From: Methylotenera sp. RIFCSPLOWO2_02_FULL_45_14
GTDB taxonomy: Bacteria; Pseudomonadota; Gammaproteobacteria; Burkholderiales; Methylophilaceae
Direction: 5' to 3'
NCBI GenBank assembly: GCA_001803395.1
Contig: MHBU01000023.1
Location: forward strand, 1 to 49,730
DNA length: 49,730 nt
A program made the position numbers and the translations under genes. Positions 7,506 to 16,122 of the stretch are shown in pieces; the stretch's first letter is position 1, and each line of letters opens with the position of its first letter. A model generated the notes under the pieces. That model saw only the letters and a list, made by a program, of their open reading frames with translations, was not told the DNA's origin and did no database searches.

Positions 7506-8106
7506 CCGCCAGATCGGTATAACCTGCTGCCGGAAGTCCATCCCAGCGTGGCGCCAGCGTGTTCGGTATATCCAATAAATCGATGACGCGGCTGACGGTG
7601 TGATCGATCATGTCGGCAATGGTTTGTGGGCGGTGATAGAAACATGGCAGCGGCGGGTAAATAATGCCGCCCATTTCGGTGACGCTGGTCATGTTGCGCA
7701 AATGGGCCAGATTGAGCGGTGTTTCGCGCGCCATCAGGATCAGGCGGCGGCGCTCCTTGAGCATGACATCGGCGGCACGCGTAATCAGGTTATCTGCTAG
7801 GCCATGTGCCACCGCGGCCAATGTCCTCATCGAACACGGGGTAACGACCATGCCGTATGACTGAAATGAGCCGCTGGCAATTGCTGCGCCGACATCGTGC
7901 ACATGGTATGCGACATCGGCCAGTGCTTCGAGCTGTATGCGGTTCATGTCCAGTTCCTGCTGCAAATTCAACAGCCCGGAATCAGATACCACCAGATGCG
8001 TTTCGATATTCGGTATTTCGCGCAGCACTTGCAGCAGACGCACGCCGTACGAAGCGCCAGTGGCGCCGGTGATGGCGATGATCAGTCGTTTAGGAGCGGC
8101 AATCAT
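7498..8106 (-). CDS. ubiX: Flavin prenyltransferase UbiX
   Basis: The 202-aa product transfers a dimethylallyl group to FMN to make the cofactor of UbiD. It shows the flavodoxin-like start [19 protein letters not shown], the segment [24 protein letters not shown] that binds flavin and prenyl phosphate, and the C-terminal [20 protein letters not shown]. Length and motifs are normal. Its start overlaps the stop of the DGC-domain gene (ATGA) and its end overlaps ubiD, so enzyme and cofactor maker are co-translated. Confidence 0.96.
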   Translation of the reverse strand: MIAAPKRLIIAITGATGASYGVRLLQVLREIPNIETHLVVSDSGLLNLQQELDMNRIQLEALADVAYHVHDVGAAIASGSFQSYGMVVTPCSMRTLAAVAHGLADNLITRAADVMLKERRRLILMARETPLNLAHLRNMTSVTEMGGIIYPPLPCFYHRPQTIADMIDHTVSRVIDLLDIPNTLAPRWDGLPAAGYTDLAGG

Positions 8107-8507
8107 GAGGGTAGGGAACGATATCCCTCTTCAATTCTGGCAAGCACACGTGCCATAACAGTTTGCGCCTGGACGGGGTCAAAATCAGTGTGGTAGCTTT
8201 TTTTCACACCATACCGGTTGAGCTGATGGTAGCTGTCCGGCTCAATGCCGTGGCGTGCCAGGCAAGCCTTGGTGCAAGCGAGCGGACAACCATCGAGCGC
8301 GACAATGAGCCGGCCAGAGCGCGCGGTTTTCAGCAGATGAGGGACATCGCCGCCGACACCTGCGATACAGGACATTTCTGCCACTCCCAGTTTGTCTAGC
8401 TGTAGCGCGATGTAGTTTGCCATTTGCGCCACGTTTGAACAGCCGGAACAGGAGTACACAATAGGCAGATTCGCATTTTTTTTACTCATAGGAGAAGCTA
8501 CTTTCAT
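8103..8507 (-). CDS. DGC-domain putative zinc-binding protein
   Basis: The 134-aa protein has the cysteine pairs YSCSGCSNVAQMAN near the start and ALDGCPLACTKACL in the middle, the Asp-Gly-Cys motif that names the DGC family. The cysteines could bind zinc or an Fe-S cluster. No function is established that I know of. Family members often occur near anaerobic or nitrogen-oxide metabolism genes. Here it lies inside the ubiquinone operon, overlapping ubiX by 4 nt and 35 bp after ubiT. This suggests service to UbiU/UbiV Fe-S clusters or redox sensing, which is inference. ATG at 8507 or 8489. Confidence 0.8.
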   Translation of the reverse strand: MKVASPMSKKNANLPIVYSCSGCSNVAQMANYIALQLDKLGVAEMSCIAGVGGDVPHLLKTARSGRLIVALDGCPLACTKACLARHGIEPDSYHQLNRYGVKKSYHTDFDPVQAQTVMARVLARIEEGYRSLPS

Positions 8508-8542
8508 TCAAGTAAGTTCAAAAATAAAGCCCTCAATCGCCA

Positions 8543-9013
8543 TCACACCCATAACCTTGCCTTCATTCGCGCTAGCAAATGTCTGGGAAATATTCGTTCA
8601 AGCTCCAGCATAGGATGCTCAATAGCATCTAACGTGTTCTTAGCCACCAACCCCAGCTCTGTATCTCCCTCCACCACTAGTCGTCGATTGAAAAACAACG
8701 TGTCCGGGTCTTCCCTGCGCATCGCCAGCAGATAAAAATCATACGCGCTGGCGCTAATGGCAAGATCAGCTTCCACATTGCCGGCGGCGGCCGAAAAACC
8801 AGTGGGCAGCACGGTGAAATGCAGGTGCAGCCCGGCATCAGTGACATGAATGCTAATACGCTTGCCATATAGGGCCTGCAGGTCGCGGCGGCGGATAACC
8901 TGGCGTAGCGCCAGATTGAGAATACGGGTAAAGGCGAAGGATGGCGGCCATGCCGGCAGGTGTTCGATCAGCTGACCCAGCGGGCGTGGAAAAGTAAATG
9001 CAGGTTGGCTCAC
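8543..9013 (-). CDS. ubiT: Anaerobic ubiquinone accessory factor UbiT (SCP2 domain)
   Basis: The 156-aa protein has a C-terminal SCP2/sterol-carrier fold: LQALYGKRISIHVTDAGLHL, then ISASAYDFYLLAMRREDPDT, LFFNRRLVVEGDTELGLVAK and NTLDAIEHP. UbiT is the lipid-binding factor of the O2-independent ubiquinone pathway and replaces UbiJ. It starts at a GTG whose GTGA overlaps the ubiV stop. The order UbiU-UbiV-UbiT is the canonical trio, which makes the call firm. Confidence 0.93.
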   Translation of the reverse strand: MSQPAFTFPRPLGQLIEHLPAWPPSFAFTRILNLALRQVIRRRDLQALYGKRISIHVTDAGLHLHFTVLPTGFSAAAGNVEADLAISASAYDFYLLAMRREDPDTLFFNRRLVVEGDTELGLVAKNTLDAIEHPMLELERIFPRHLLARMKARLWV

Positions 9014-9906
9014 GTCAGCATCTCCTTCGATTGTTCAATACCAGATCGTCCATGCCAGTAGCCGTCACAGGGTGCATCAAACAGATAGGGTGCAAGCTCA
9101 ACACTCGCTTCGGTGGCACTCATTGCTCCGTCAATTGCAGCCCGAAACATCGATACCACTTCGCCAGTATGCGTGGATTGAGGACTAATGCGGACAATAT
9201 CCACGCCAAGCTGCCGCATATCGTTTATTTCACCGATCAGGTTGTGGATGCTGGCGGATTGGGTCTGCGTACCGTTTAGCGCCAGAAAAGGCTGCCCCTC
9301 GCGCGTTTTGAGCGTCATGCCGCACGGATGCTGCAGACACATAAAATGGCAATCATCCTTGGGTAGGTTGTATCGCCGCGCGGTGAAGCAGCGCGAAGAA
9401 AAAGCCAGCGGCAAGCGACCATAAACGAACACCTCGGTTTCCATGTCTTGAGGTTTTTTCGCCAACAGTTCAGCCAGCATATGGCGCGACAATTCCACCG
9501 GCATCACCCAGCGCGTTGCGCCCTGTTCTGCCAGTACCTCCAGAGTCTCGCCGTTGTAGGTATTGATATGCGGTCCGATAACAAAAGATTGACCTGTCGC
9601 CAGACGCACCGCACCCATATCGTTGGCTTCGATGGCGAACAGACCGTTGCCGGCGAGTCGGCGCAGCATCTTGAGGTCGGACTCGGATTCGATCAACGCC
9701 TGCGTGGACAACACCACTTCTTTGCCGGCAACCGCCAGCTTACTGGCCACGTCCAGCCAGTCGTCGAAGCGCATCTCGTGGCGGCGCGAGCACACAACTT
9801 CGCCCAAATAGACGATATCCACCGGCCAGCCTGCGACCTGATCGTAGAAGTCGCGTACGCTATCGCGAGTCCAGTAGTAAAGAATGGGGCCTAGAGAAAT
9901 TTTCAT
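9010..9906 (-). CDS. ubiV: O2-independent ubiquinone hydroxylase subunit UbiV (U32 family)
   Basis: The 298-aa U32-family protein works with UbiU as a [4Fe-4S] heterodimer that hydroxylates ubiquinone precursors without oxygen. The likely cluster cysteines are visible: one in GEVVCSRRHEMRFDDW near residue 39, then SRCFTARRYN and DDCHFMCLQHPCGM near residues 175-195. It ends just upstream of ubiT, and the ubiU stop is 4 bp before its start. It was once annotated as a peptidase, but no protease residues are evident. Confidence 0.95.
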   Translation of the reverse strand: MKISLGPILYYWTRDSVRDFYDQVAGWPVDIVYLGEVVCSRRHEMRFDDWLDVASKLAVAGKEVVLSTQALIESESDLKMLRRLAGNGLFAIEANDMGAVRLATGQSFVIGPHINTYNGETLEVLAEQGATRWVMPVELSRHMLAELLAKKPQDMETEVFVYGRLPLAFSSRCFTARRYNLPKDDCHFMCLQHPCGMTLKTREGQPFLALNGTQTQSASIHNLIGEINDMRQLGVDIVRISPQSTHTGEVVSMFRAAIDGAMSATEASVELAPYLFDAPCDGYWHGRSGIEQSKEMLT

Positions 9907-9910
9907 AGTG

Positions 9911-10912
9911 TCATTTCCATGGTCGGTAATAGGCGCCCAGCGTATGCTGCTGCCCCTCGGAGAGCTTGCCTAGCTGCGCCATCCAGTCTGGGGTGACAGC
10001 ATAGTACGCTGCGTCGCGCTTGGCCGCATCGATAGCGGCGCGCCATACACGCGTCACCTGTTCGACATAAATCGGACTACGCTGGCGGCCTTCGATCTTG
10101 ATGGCACTGATACCCATGCGTAACATGTCCGGGATCAGTGCCAGCGTGTTAAGGCTGGTCGGTTCCTCCAGCGCGTAGTAGGTTTCGTCCTCAACCTCGA
10201 AGCGACCTTTGCACAGCGTAGGATAGCCGGCGTTCTCGTCGGCGCCGTAACGGTCCAGCAGCACACCGTTCAGGCGCGATTCCAACCCTTTGGGGGTCTG
10301 CTGCCAGCGCACCGCTTTGGCCGGAGAGCATACCCCAGCGGTATTGGGCGATTCGCCGGTAGCGTAGGAAGACAGTATGCAACGCCCCTCCACCATCACG
10401 CACAAGCCGCCGAAGCCGAACAGCTCGATTTCCACCGGCGTATGTTTGACCACATTTTCCACCTGCGCCAGCGACAGCACACGCGGCAACACTGCGCGCT
10501 GAATGCCGAAATGCTCATGGTAGAAATTGATCGCCTCATAATTAGTCGCCGATCCCTGCACTGAAAGATGCAAACGCAGATTGGGATAGGTGCGGCTGGC
10601 GTAGCGCATCAGGCCGAGATCCGCCAGGATCAGCGCATCAACACCCAGTTCTACCGCATCGTCTACTGCCTGCCGCCAAATGTGCCATTGTGCAGTTTGC
10701 GGAAAGGTGTTGAGCGCCAGCAATACTTTGCACCCGCGCTCACGGGCGTAGCGGATGCCTTGTTTGGCGGTTTCGCTATCGAAATTCAATCCGGCGAAGG
10801 CGCGTGCGTTGGTACTGTTGCGAAAGCCGAAATAAACGCAGTCGGCGCCGTTATCCACGGCGGCCTTGAGCGCGGGCAGGTTGCCGGCCGGACAGACCAG
10901 TTCAAGCGACAT
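9911..10912 (-). CDS. ubiU: O2-independent ubiquinone hydroxylase subunit UbiU (U32 family)
   Basis: The 333-aa partner of UbiV begins MSLELVCPAGNLPALKAAVD, aligned with the E. coli start. GGLCVMVEGRCILSSYATGE and GVCSPAKAVRW carry cluster cysteines, and KIEGRQRSPIYVEQVTRVWR closes the family signature. I chose the ATG at 10912 because gaggag lies 7 nt upstream and the length matches E. coli (331 aa). An in-frame start at 10948 would add an unrelated N-terminus. It overlaps the yhcC stop by 11 nt. Confidence 0.95.
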   Translation of the reverse strand: MSLELVCPAGNLPALKAAVDNGADCVYFGFRNSTNARAFAGLNFDSETAKQGIRYARERGCKVLLALNTFPQTAQWHIWRQAVDDAVELGVDALILADLGLMRYASRTYPNLRLHLSVQGSATNYEAINFYHEHFGIQRAVLPRVLSLAQVENVVKHTPVEIELFGFGGLCVMVEGRCILSSYATGESPNTAGVCSPAKAVRWQQTPKGLESRLNGVLLDRYGADENAGYPTLCKGRFEVEDETYYALEEPTSLNTLALIPDMLRMGISAIKIEGRQRSPIYVEQVTRVWRAAIDAAKRDAAYYAVTPDWMAQLGKLSEGQQHTLGAYYRPWK

Positions 10913-11855
10913 GTTGCAGCTCCTCGATGATATGGGTTTCGCTGGCACGGCTACCTTGGCGGGTGCCGCGTTGACGCAGCTCCTGCTCGATGCCGTTCAG
11001 CACATTCCACTTCTGCGAGCACCATACAGGTGCCAGCAAAATATCTTTCGATGCCGTGGCAGTGACACGGTGAAATACGATATGTTGCGGCGTGCGTTCG
11101 ATCAGGTCGGCGGCGATGCGGATGTAGTCGGCCTGCGTAAGCGGCTGATAGCCACCGCGCCGCCACTGGTAGGCCAGCATGGTGTGCTTGACTACATGCA
11201 GTGGGTGCAACTTGAGGCCATCAACGCCAATATCAAGTACGGTGTCGAGCGTGGCGTGATAGTGGTACTCATCCTCGCCTGGTAAGCCAATGATCAGATG
11301 GGTGCATAACGGAATGCCGCGCGCGCGCGCTGCTAGTGCAGTATCGCGGGACTCGGCGAGGGTGTGGCCGCGGGTGACGCGCTCCAGTGTGGCGTCGAAT
11401 GCCGATTGCAGGCCGAGCTCCAGCCATACTTCCAGACCCTCGCTGCGCAGGATGTCGAGCAGGTCGAGCACAGCCGACGAAACGCAGTCCGGGCGGGTGC
11501 CAACTGCGATGCCGATCACGTCCGGTTGCGCTAGTGCCTCACGGTAAAGGGCTTCGAGCTCGGCGATGTCGGCGTAGGTGTTGGTATAGGCCTGAAAATA
11601 AGCAATGAAATGACGGGCACGCGTGCGTTTAGCAATCGCGGCTCTAGCCTTGGTGATCTGCCCCGGTACATTGAGACGGGAGCCGGCAGCCGGGCTGAAA
11701 GAAACATTGTTGCAGAACGTACAGCCGCCAGTGCCTTTGGTGCCGTCGCGATTGGGGCAGGTAAAACCGGCGTCGAGCGCGATTTTGTGCACGCGCATAC
11801 CGTAGCGTTTCAGCAGATCCTGCCCATAAGTATTTACCCTGTTAGACAGAATCAT
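10902..11855 (-). CDS. yhcC: Radical SAM protein YhcC (TIGR01212 family)
   Basis: The 317-aa product has the family layout RYGMRVHKIALDAGFTCPNR, the SAM cluster motif in GGCTFCNN, FIAYFQAYTNTYADI, GTRPDCV, WLELGLQSAFD and GLKLHPLHVVKHT. The substrate is unknown. In E. coli it is needed under some anaerobic conditions, and its gene is found near ubiUV in several proteobacteria. Here it is the promoter-proximal gene of the ubiU-V-T-DGC-ubiX-ubiD operon, with an FNR-like site about 320 bp upstream of its ATG. Confidence 0.9.
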   Translation of the reverse strand: MILSNRVNTYGQDLLKRYGMRVHKIALDAGFTCPNRDGTKGTGGCTFCNNVSFSPAAGSRLNVPGQITKARAAIAKRTRARHFIAYFQAYTNTYADIAELEALYREALAQPDVIGIAVGTRPDCVSSAVLDLLDILRSEGLEVWLELGLQSAFDATLERVTRGHTLAESRDTALAARARGIPLCTHLIIGLPGEDEYHYHATLDTVLDIGVDGLKLHPLHVVKHTMLAYQWRRGGYQPLTQADYIRIAADLIERTPQHIVFHRVTATASKDILLAPVWCSQKWNVLNGIEQELRQRGTRQGSRASETHIIEELQHVA

Positions 11856-12171
11856 GCTGACCCCATAAAAATATATCTGCGCCAGAGTTTCTTTTGCAAT
11901 ACTTTAGAGAGAAGCACATCATATTTCTTTGAAACATCTGCAAACATTCATTCATTTAGTGTCCGATTCTTTGTATCATTAGACTGAATCTAGCTACGTC
12001 AAAAATTCCCTCTATTCGCTGAAATTGGTAGCCGATAAAAAATATGATGTAACTGCTTAAACACCAGTAAATGACACACTTATGTAAATCAACGCTGGTG
12101 AATATAACTTCAAAGAAGTGACCATCTCTTTTTTAAATCGATAATTTTAGTGTACTCTCACTAAAATTATC

Positions 12172-12185
12172 TTGATGTAGCTCAA
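12172..12185. promoter_or_regulatory. FNR/ANR-like binding site upstream of yhcC-ubi operon
   Basis: TTGATGTAGCTCAA has a perfect left half site (TTGAT), N4 spacing and one mismatch in the right half (CTCAA for ATCAA). It lies about midway between the yhcC start (11855) and the exported-protein start (12515). Oxygen-responsive control of yhcC-ubiUVT would fit their anaerobic role. The direction of control cannot be read from sequence alone. Confidence 0.5.
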
Positions 12186-12434
12186 GATCGAAGATTTAAA
12201 TCAAACGAGCACTAGCCTACTATTTAACATTGAAGTAATGTTCGTTTATGTTAAAAACTTATAATTTGAAGCTAATAGCCCGTTACTCTCATTAAAAATT
12301 AAATTACCTTCAGCAAAGTGAGTTAGTTGCTCTTTAAAATGGGGGATTACCGTTTAAACTTTACGATTGATAATTAAAGCTTGTTAGTTATGAATATATT
12401 CTGGCAAAATGCTTTTCTTAATTCTTAAGTAATG

Positions 12435-12468
12435 ACGAAAAATGGTCGCTTATGCGGTCATTTTTCGT
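12435..12468. terminator. Long hairpin, possible leader attenuator
   Basis: A 15-bp stem with two G-T pairs (12435-12449 with 12454-12468, arms acgaaaaatggtcgc and gcggtcatttttcgt) closes on a 4-nt loop. It lies 47 bp upstream of the exported-protein start. It could terminate leader transcripts or simply insulate the divergent units. Confidence 0.45.
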
Positions 12469-12514
12469 TTAACTTTGCAAAATCTATCCATAAAAATCTG
12501 TTAAAATCCGATTC

Positions 12515-12844
12515 ATGTTGCAACGTTTAGCCGTTCATATCACCTTAGTTTTTTTATTTGCCTTCACGCAAATGGGCGTTGCTACGCATGAAATCAGCCA
12601 TTTAACCAATAGTGCTAAACATAGCCAGCAAGACCAAAAAACGCAATCTAAACACACTGCTGCTGAGCAATGCGAGCAATGTATTAGCTATGCTAAAGTA
12701 GCAAGCGGACTGCAATTACCTGCTTTTGTGATGCCTGCAATCACTGCAGGTTCAGCAAAAACAGCCAATGATTATTTTAGCGTTCAATCTTACTCCACCA
12801 CCGCTTACACAGCTCGCGGCCCACCTCAAAAACTAAGCATCTAA
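12515..12844 (+). CDS. Small exported CxxC protein preceding TonB receptor
   Basis: The 109-aa product has an N-terminal hydrophobic signal (residues 1-24, ITLVFLFAFTQMGVATHEIS), a His-rich polar linker and EQCEQCISYAKVASGLQ, then YTARGPPQ near the end. Similar short proteins with a His-containing start and C-x-x-C often precede metal-related TonB receptors in betaproteobacteria (DUF2946-like; I am not certain of the family). The Cys and His residues could bind a metal ion. The receptor follows after 70 bp, so the two are probably one transcript. Confidence 0.65.
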   Translation: MLQRLAVHITLVFLFAFTQMGVATHEISHLTNSAKHSQQDQKTQSKHTAAEQCEQCISYAKVASGLQLPAFVMPAITAGSAKTANDYFSVQSYSTTAYTARGPPQKLSI

Positions 12845-12914
12845 TCTCACTATTCCAGCAATTTTTTGTAGCACTTTTGCTGGCTATTTGCTTTTATTTT
12901 TTGAGGTCACTCAC

Positions 12915-14939
12915 ATGAATTACGCCAAAAATCCACAAATGCTTGAAGCATTTGCGCTTAAACCTATGTTAATCATTTTGGCAACATCATTTGCCAGTCA
13001 CGCACTTGCCCAAGAGCCAAATACGGCGATAGATTTACCTTCCGTGGCAGTTACTGGCAACCCACTCGGCGTGGGCTCTGATGAACTGGTCGTCCCGGTG
13101 TCTATTTTAAGCGGTCGTGAATTATCACTAAAACGTGAAAGCACATTAGGCGATACGCTTAATGGCATTCCTGGCGTTGCGGCTACCCACTTCGGCCCTA
13201 ATGCTTCACGCCCAGTAATCCGTGGCTTAGACGCCGAACGCGTTCGCATTATGCAAAACGGCATCGGTATTTTAGATGCCTCTAGTTTGAGTTTTGACCA
13301 TGCAGTAGGCGTTGACCCAATCGTTATTGAACAAATTGACGTAGTGCGTGGTCCAGCGGCTCTGCTTTATGGTGGTAGTGCCGTCGGCGGCGTAGTCAAT
13401 GTCATTGATCACCGCATTCCTAAAGAAAAATTAGAAGGCATTACAGGCCGTGGCGAGGTACGCTTTGGCGGGGCGGAAAGCCAGCGCAATGGTGCAGCTG
13501 TTGTAGATGTCGGCAACGGTCAGTTTGCTATTCATGGCGATGCGTATAGCCGCAAAACTAGCGATCTAGATATTCCAGGGTTTTCCGTATCCAAACGTAA
13601 AAATCAGGCAGATGGCACGCTACGCGAAAATCGCGGTATGCTGGTCAACAGCAGCGCGGAAAGCGACGGTGGTGCACTAGGTGCATCGCTCACTTTTGAT
13701 AATGGTTATGTAGGTACGTCATACTCCACGCTCAACAACAACTATGGCACAGTGGCTGAAGAAGCTGTACGCATAGACATGAAGAGCGACCGCTGGGATT
13801 TTGCCTCTGAATTTAGCGATTTAGGCAACATTATCAATCGTGCGAAACTCCGCCTAGCGCATACCGATTACCAACACCAAGAACTTGAAAATGGCGAAGT
13901 CGGCACTACTTTCAAGAACCGTGGTATAGAGGGTAGCGTTGAAGTTGGGCATGCAAAAATCGGCAATATTACTGGTGTCGTTGGTTTTCAATTCAATAAC
14001 ACCAACTTTGAGGCCTTGGGAGATGAGGCTTTTGTTCCAGGCGTAAACACGCAGAACAAAGCAATTTATGTGTACGAAGAGCTACCTATCAACCAGCATA
14101 AAATCACTTTTGGTGGACGCATAGGTCACACTTCTGTTGATTCTAAAACGGATGCTAAATTTGGTGCAGGTCAAAGCAATAACTTTAACCCCAACAGCTA
14201 TGCGCTTGGCGGGCTTTATAGATTCAACCCTAACTGGTCGCTCGCCAGCAACCTCTCACACAATGAGCGTGCGCCTAGCTACTTTGAGCTTTACGCCAAC
14301 GGCGCGCACCTCGCCACCGGGCAGTTTGAAGTGGGCAACAGCAATTTTGATAAAGAGCGCTCTAACGGATTAGACGCACAGATTCGCTGGAAAGATGGCA
14401 AAAATTCATTTAATTTTGGCGCTTATTACACTCGCTTCAGCAATTTTATTGGCTTGCTGGATACTGGCAACATAGACGCAGATTCAGGTTTACCAGTAGC
14501 ACAATTTAGCGCGTTCGCAGCAACTTTCAAAGGCTTTGAGGCAGAAGGCAGGTTTAACGTTGATGACAATCTAGACTTAACCTTACGCGGCGATTATGTG
14601 CGTGCAACTAATCATGATAATCGTGATGCCCTTCCACGCATTACACCGTTACGTTTAGGCGCTGGCTTACATTATCAAAAAAATAATTGGGGTGCGCGCA
14701 TTGATGTATTACGTGCTTTTAATCAAAGCCGCACTGCCCCCAATGAACTGACAACGGATGGCTATACCGATGTAAGCGCCTTGGTCACCTACAAACTGCC
14801 GACTAAGGTCAATCTGGAACTTTTTGCCAAGGCCAACAACCTGCTTAATCAGGAAATTCGTGAGCATGCGTCATTCTTGAAAGATCTTTCACCGGCAGGA
14901 GAAAGATCTGCACTACTAGGTTTACGGGCTGATTTTTAA
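12915..14939 (+). CDS. TonB-dependent receptor, ZnuD-like
   Basis: This is a 674-aa outer-membrane receptor. The signal peptide ends ASHALAQ, followed by the TonB-box region LPSVAVTGNP. The plug domain has LGDTLNGIPGVAATHFGPNA, RPVIRGLDAERVRIMQNG and VVRGPAALLYGGSAVGGVVN, and a beta-barrel ends in the outer-membrane signature GLRADF with terminal Phe. The plug wording is that of the ZnuD group (zinc, sometimes haem uptake) rather than siderophore receptors. The preceding CxxC protein fits a metal substrate. ATG 12915 follows gaggt; a TTG at 12888 would spoil the signal peptide. Confidence 0.85.
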   Translation: MNYAKNPQMLEAFALKPMLIILATSFASHALAQEPNTAIDLPSVAVTGNPLGVGSDELVVPVSILSGRELSLKRESTLGDTLNGIPGVAATHFGPNASRPVIRGLDAERVRIMQNGIGILDASSLSFDHAVGVDPIVIEQIDVVRGPAALLYGGSAVGGVVNVIDHRIPKEKLEGITGRGEVRFGGAESQRNGAAVVDVGNGQFAIHGDAYSRKTSDLDIPGFSVSKRKNQADGTLRENRGMLVNSSAESDGGALGASLTFDNGYVGTSYSTLNNNYGTVAEEAVRIDMKSDRWDFASEFSDLGNIINRAKLRLAHTDYQHQELENGEVGTTFKNRGIEGSVEVGHAKIGNITGVVGFQFNNTNFEALGDEAFVPGVNTQNKAIYVYEELPINQHKITFGGRIGHTSVDSKTDAKFGAGQSNNFNPNSYALGGLYRFNPNWSLASNLSHNERAPSYFELYANGAHLATGQFEVGNSNFDKERSNGLDAQIRWKDGKNSFNFGAYYTRFSNFIGLLDTGNIDADSGLPVAQFSAFAATFKGFEAEGRFNVDDNLDLTLRGDYVRATNHDNRDALPRITPLRLGAGLHYQKNNWGARIDVLRAFNQSRTAPNELTTDGYTDVSALVTYKLPTKVNLELFAKANNLLNQEIREHASFLKDLSPAGERSALLGLRADF

Positions 14940-14952
14940 CTAAGCGATATTA

Positions 14953-15201
14953 GTTAGGCGCGCAATTTATTAGCAGCACTTGCCGGTTTAGCGGCTTAGT
15001 GCTGGTTATCAGTTTTCCCTGATGCAGCACTTGCCGGTTTACCGGCTTATCACACTTAACTTGCCCATTCATGGGCTTAGTTAATTGGGGATGACCTTTC
15101 ACACTTTGCTTGCCACTTTAGTGGCGAAGCCAAATTGGGGAAGCCAAATACTGGCTTACGGTTAGTGCTGGTTATCAGTTTTCTCTGATTGCGCGCCTAA
15201 C
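14953..15201. repeat. 249-bp hairpin-rich repeat with 13-bp terminal inverted repeats
   Basis: The ends gttaggcgcgcaa (14953-14965) and ttgcgcgcctaac (15189-15201) are perfect inverted repeats. Inside are four short hairpins of one design, cttgcc-N-ggc (14979-14998, 15030-15049, 15060-15079, 15109-15128), and a 26-bp direct repeat (14998-15023 and 15164-15189, one mismatch). The arm sequences differ but stay complementary. A fifth hairpin of the same design, with about 60 bp of shared flank, is at 42630-42689. It is not a known IS or CRISPR; it resembles a composite intergenic (MITE- or REP-like) element. Confidence 0.65.
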
Positions 15202-15207
15202 ATCCCG

Positions 15208-15642
15208 CTAACCCAGCAGCACAAAACCCCAAACCACAGCCACAATCACCAATGCAATAAACACGGCTGAGCTTCCTATATCTTTTGCTTGTTTCGCCAG
15301 CGCATGGTGCTCTGTTGAAGTATGATCTACCGCTGCCTCAATCGCAGAATTCAATAATTCCACAATCAATACCAACAGCACACTTGCAATCATCAACGCT
15401 TGCTCAATAGGGCTGTTGCCTAAATAAATCGCAAGTGGAATCAGCACAACCGCCAAAAATACCTCTTGTCGAAAAGCATCTTCATGCACAAATGCCGCTT
15501 TAAACCCTTCTATTGAATATCCAAAGGCGTTAATTAAACGACGGATACCCGTTTTACCTTTAAAAGGACTCACCCCAATATGCTTTGAGGCGGGTGAAGG
15601 TTGAGAACTTTTTGGTGATTCATTTTGAGGAGTTTGCATCAT
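15208..15642 (-). CDS. dgkA: Diacylglycerol kinase DgkA
   Basis: The 144-aa small integral-membrane kinase recycles diacylglycerol to phosphatidic acid. After a 25-aa polar extension the family core appears: RLINAFGYSIEGFKAAFVHE, DAFRQEV, and ELLNSAIEAAVDHTSTEHH with KQAKDIGSSAVF, containing the catalytic Glu and ATP-binding residues. There are three membrane helices. Start at 15642 or 15639 (two adjacent ATG codons). The gene is alone, reading away from the repeat at its 3' end. Confidence 0.95.
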   Translation of the reverse strand: MMQTPQNESPKSSQPSPASKHIGVSPFKGKTGIRRLINAFGYSIEGFKAAFVHEDAFRQEVFLAVVLIPLAIYLGNSPIEQALMIASVLLVLIVELLNSAIEAAVDHTSTEHHALAKQAKDIGSSAVFIALVIVAVVWGFVLLG

Positions 15643-15786
15643 GGACTTTCTAAGTAATGAGTAGTGCCAGATTTAATTTCTAGATTTAATTTCCAAGTTT
15701 AATTTCTAGGTTTATCTTTTAAATTTTAACATGCGTTATCATAACGTTTTAGAGTAACAACTCGCAGATTAAATTAAAGGTTAACC

Positions 15787-16059
15787 ATGGCACGCACAGT
15801 CAATTGTATTAAATTAGGCAAAGAAGCCGACGGCTTGGACTTTCCTCCATACCCAGGCGAGCTTGGCAAACGCATTTATTTGCACGTTTCAAAAGAGGCT
15901 TGGGCAGCATGGCTTAAACAACAAACCATGCTGGTTAATGAAAATCGCCTGAGCTTAGCTGATCCTTCAGCGCGTAAATACCTGAGTGAACAAACTGAAA
16001 AATACTTTTTTGGTGACGGTGCCGATACCGCAAGCGGATATGTGCCGCCAAAGGATTAA
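15787..16059 (+). CDS. yggX: Fe(2+)-trafficking protein YggX
   Basis: The 90-aa product matches YggX end to end: [48 protein letters not shown] and the [16 protein letters not shown] end. It protects Fe-S proteins from oxidative damage and affects iron handling. Ribosome site aaagg precedes the ATG. A strong terminator follows. Confidence 0.95.
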   Translation: MARTVNCIKLGKEADGLDFPPYPGELGKRIYLHVSKEAWAAWLKQQTMLVNENRLSLADPSARKYLSEQTEKYFFGDGADTASGYVPPKD

Positions 16060-16072
16060 CTAATCCGACCAT

Positions 16073-16102
16073 AAAAAAAGCGCCTGCATCGGCGCTTTTT
16101 TT
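16073..16102. terminator. Bidirectional terminator between yggX and phoU
   Basis: The 12-bp stem aaaaaaagcgcc (16073-16084) / ggcgcttttttt (16091-16102) with loop tgcatc has A and T runs on both flanks, so it serves both converging genes. Confidence 0.92.
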
Positions 16103-16122
16103 ATGTCAATCAGAAACCAAGA

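Larger units (their letters stand above)
11856..12514. other. Divergent intergenic region, A+T-rich
   Basis: This 659-bp spacer separates the minus-strand ubi operon from the plus-strand receptor genes. It holds one FNR-like site and one long hairpin (listed separately) and no gene that I can support. A 13-nt arm taattttagtgta/ctaaaattatc near 12143-12171 forms a further imperfect inverted repeat next to the FNR-like site. Confidence 0.5.

Noticed and set aside
11610-11987. Plus-strand open frame opposite yhcC
   Set aside because: It is antisense to a well-supported gene and its translation resembles nothing.
14953-15201. CRISPR-like array
   Set aside because: The repeated hairpins differ in arm sequence, are unevenly spaced and have no cas genes nearby.
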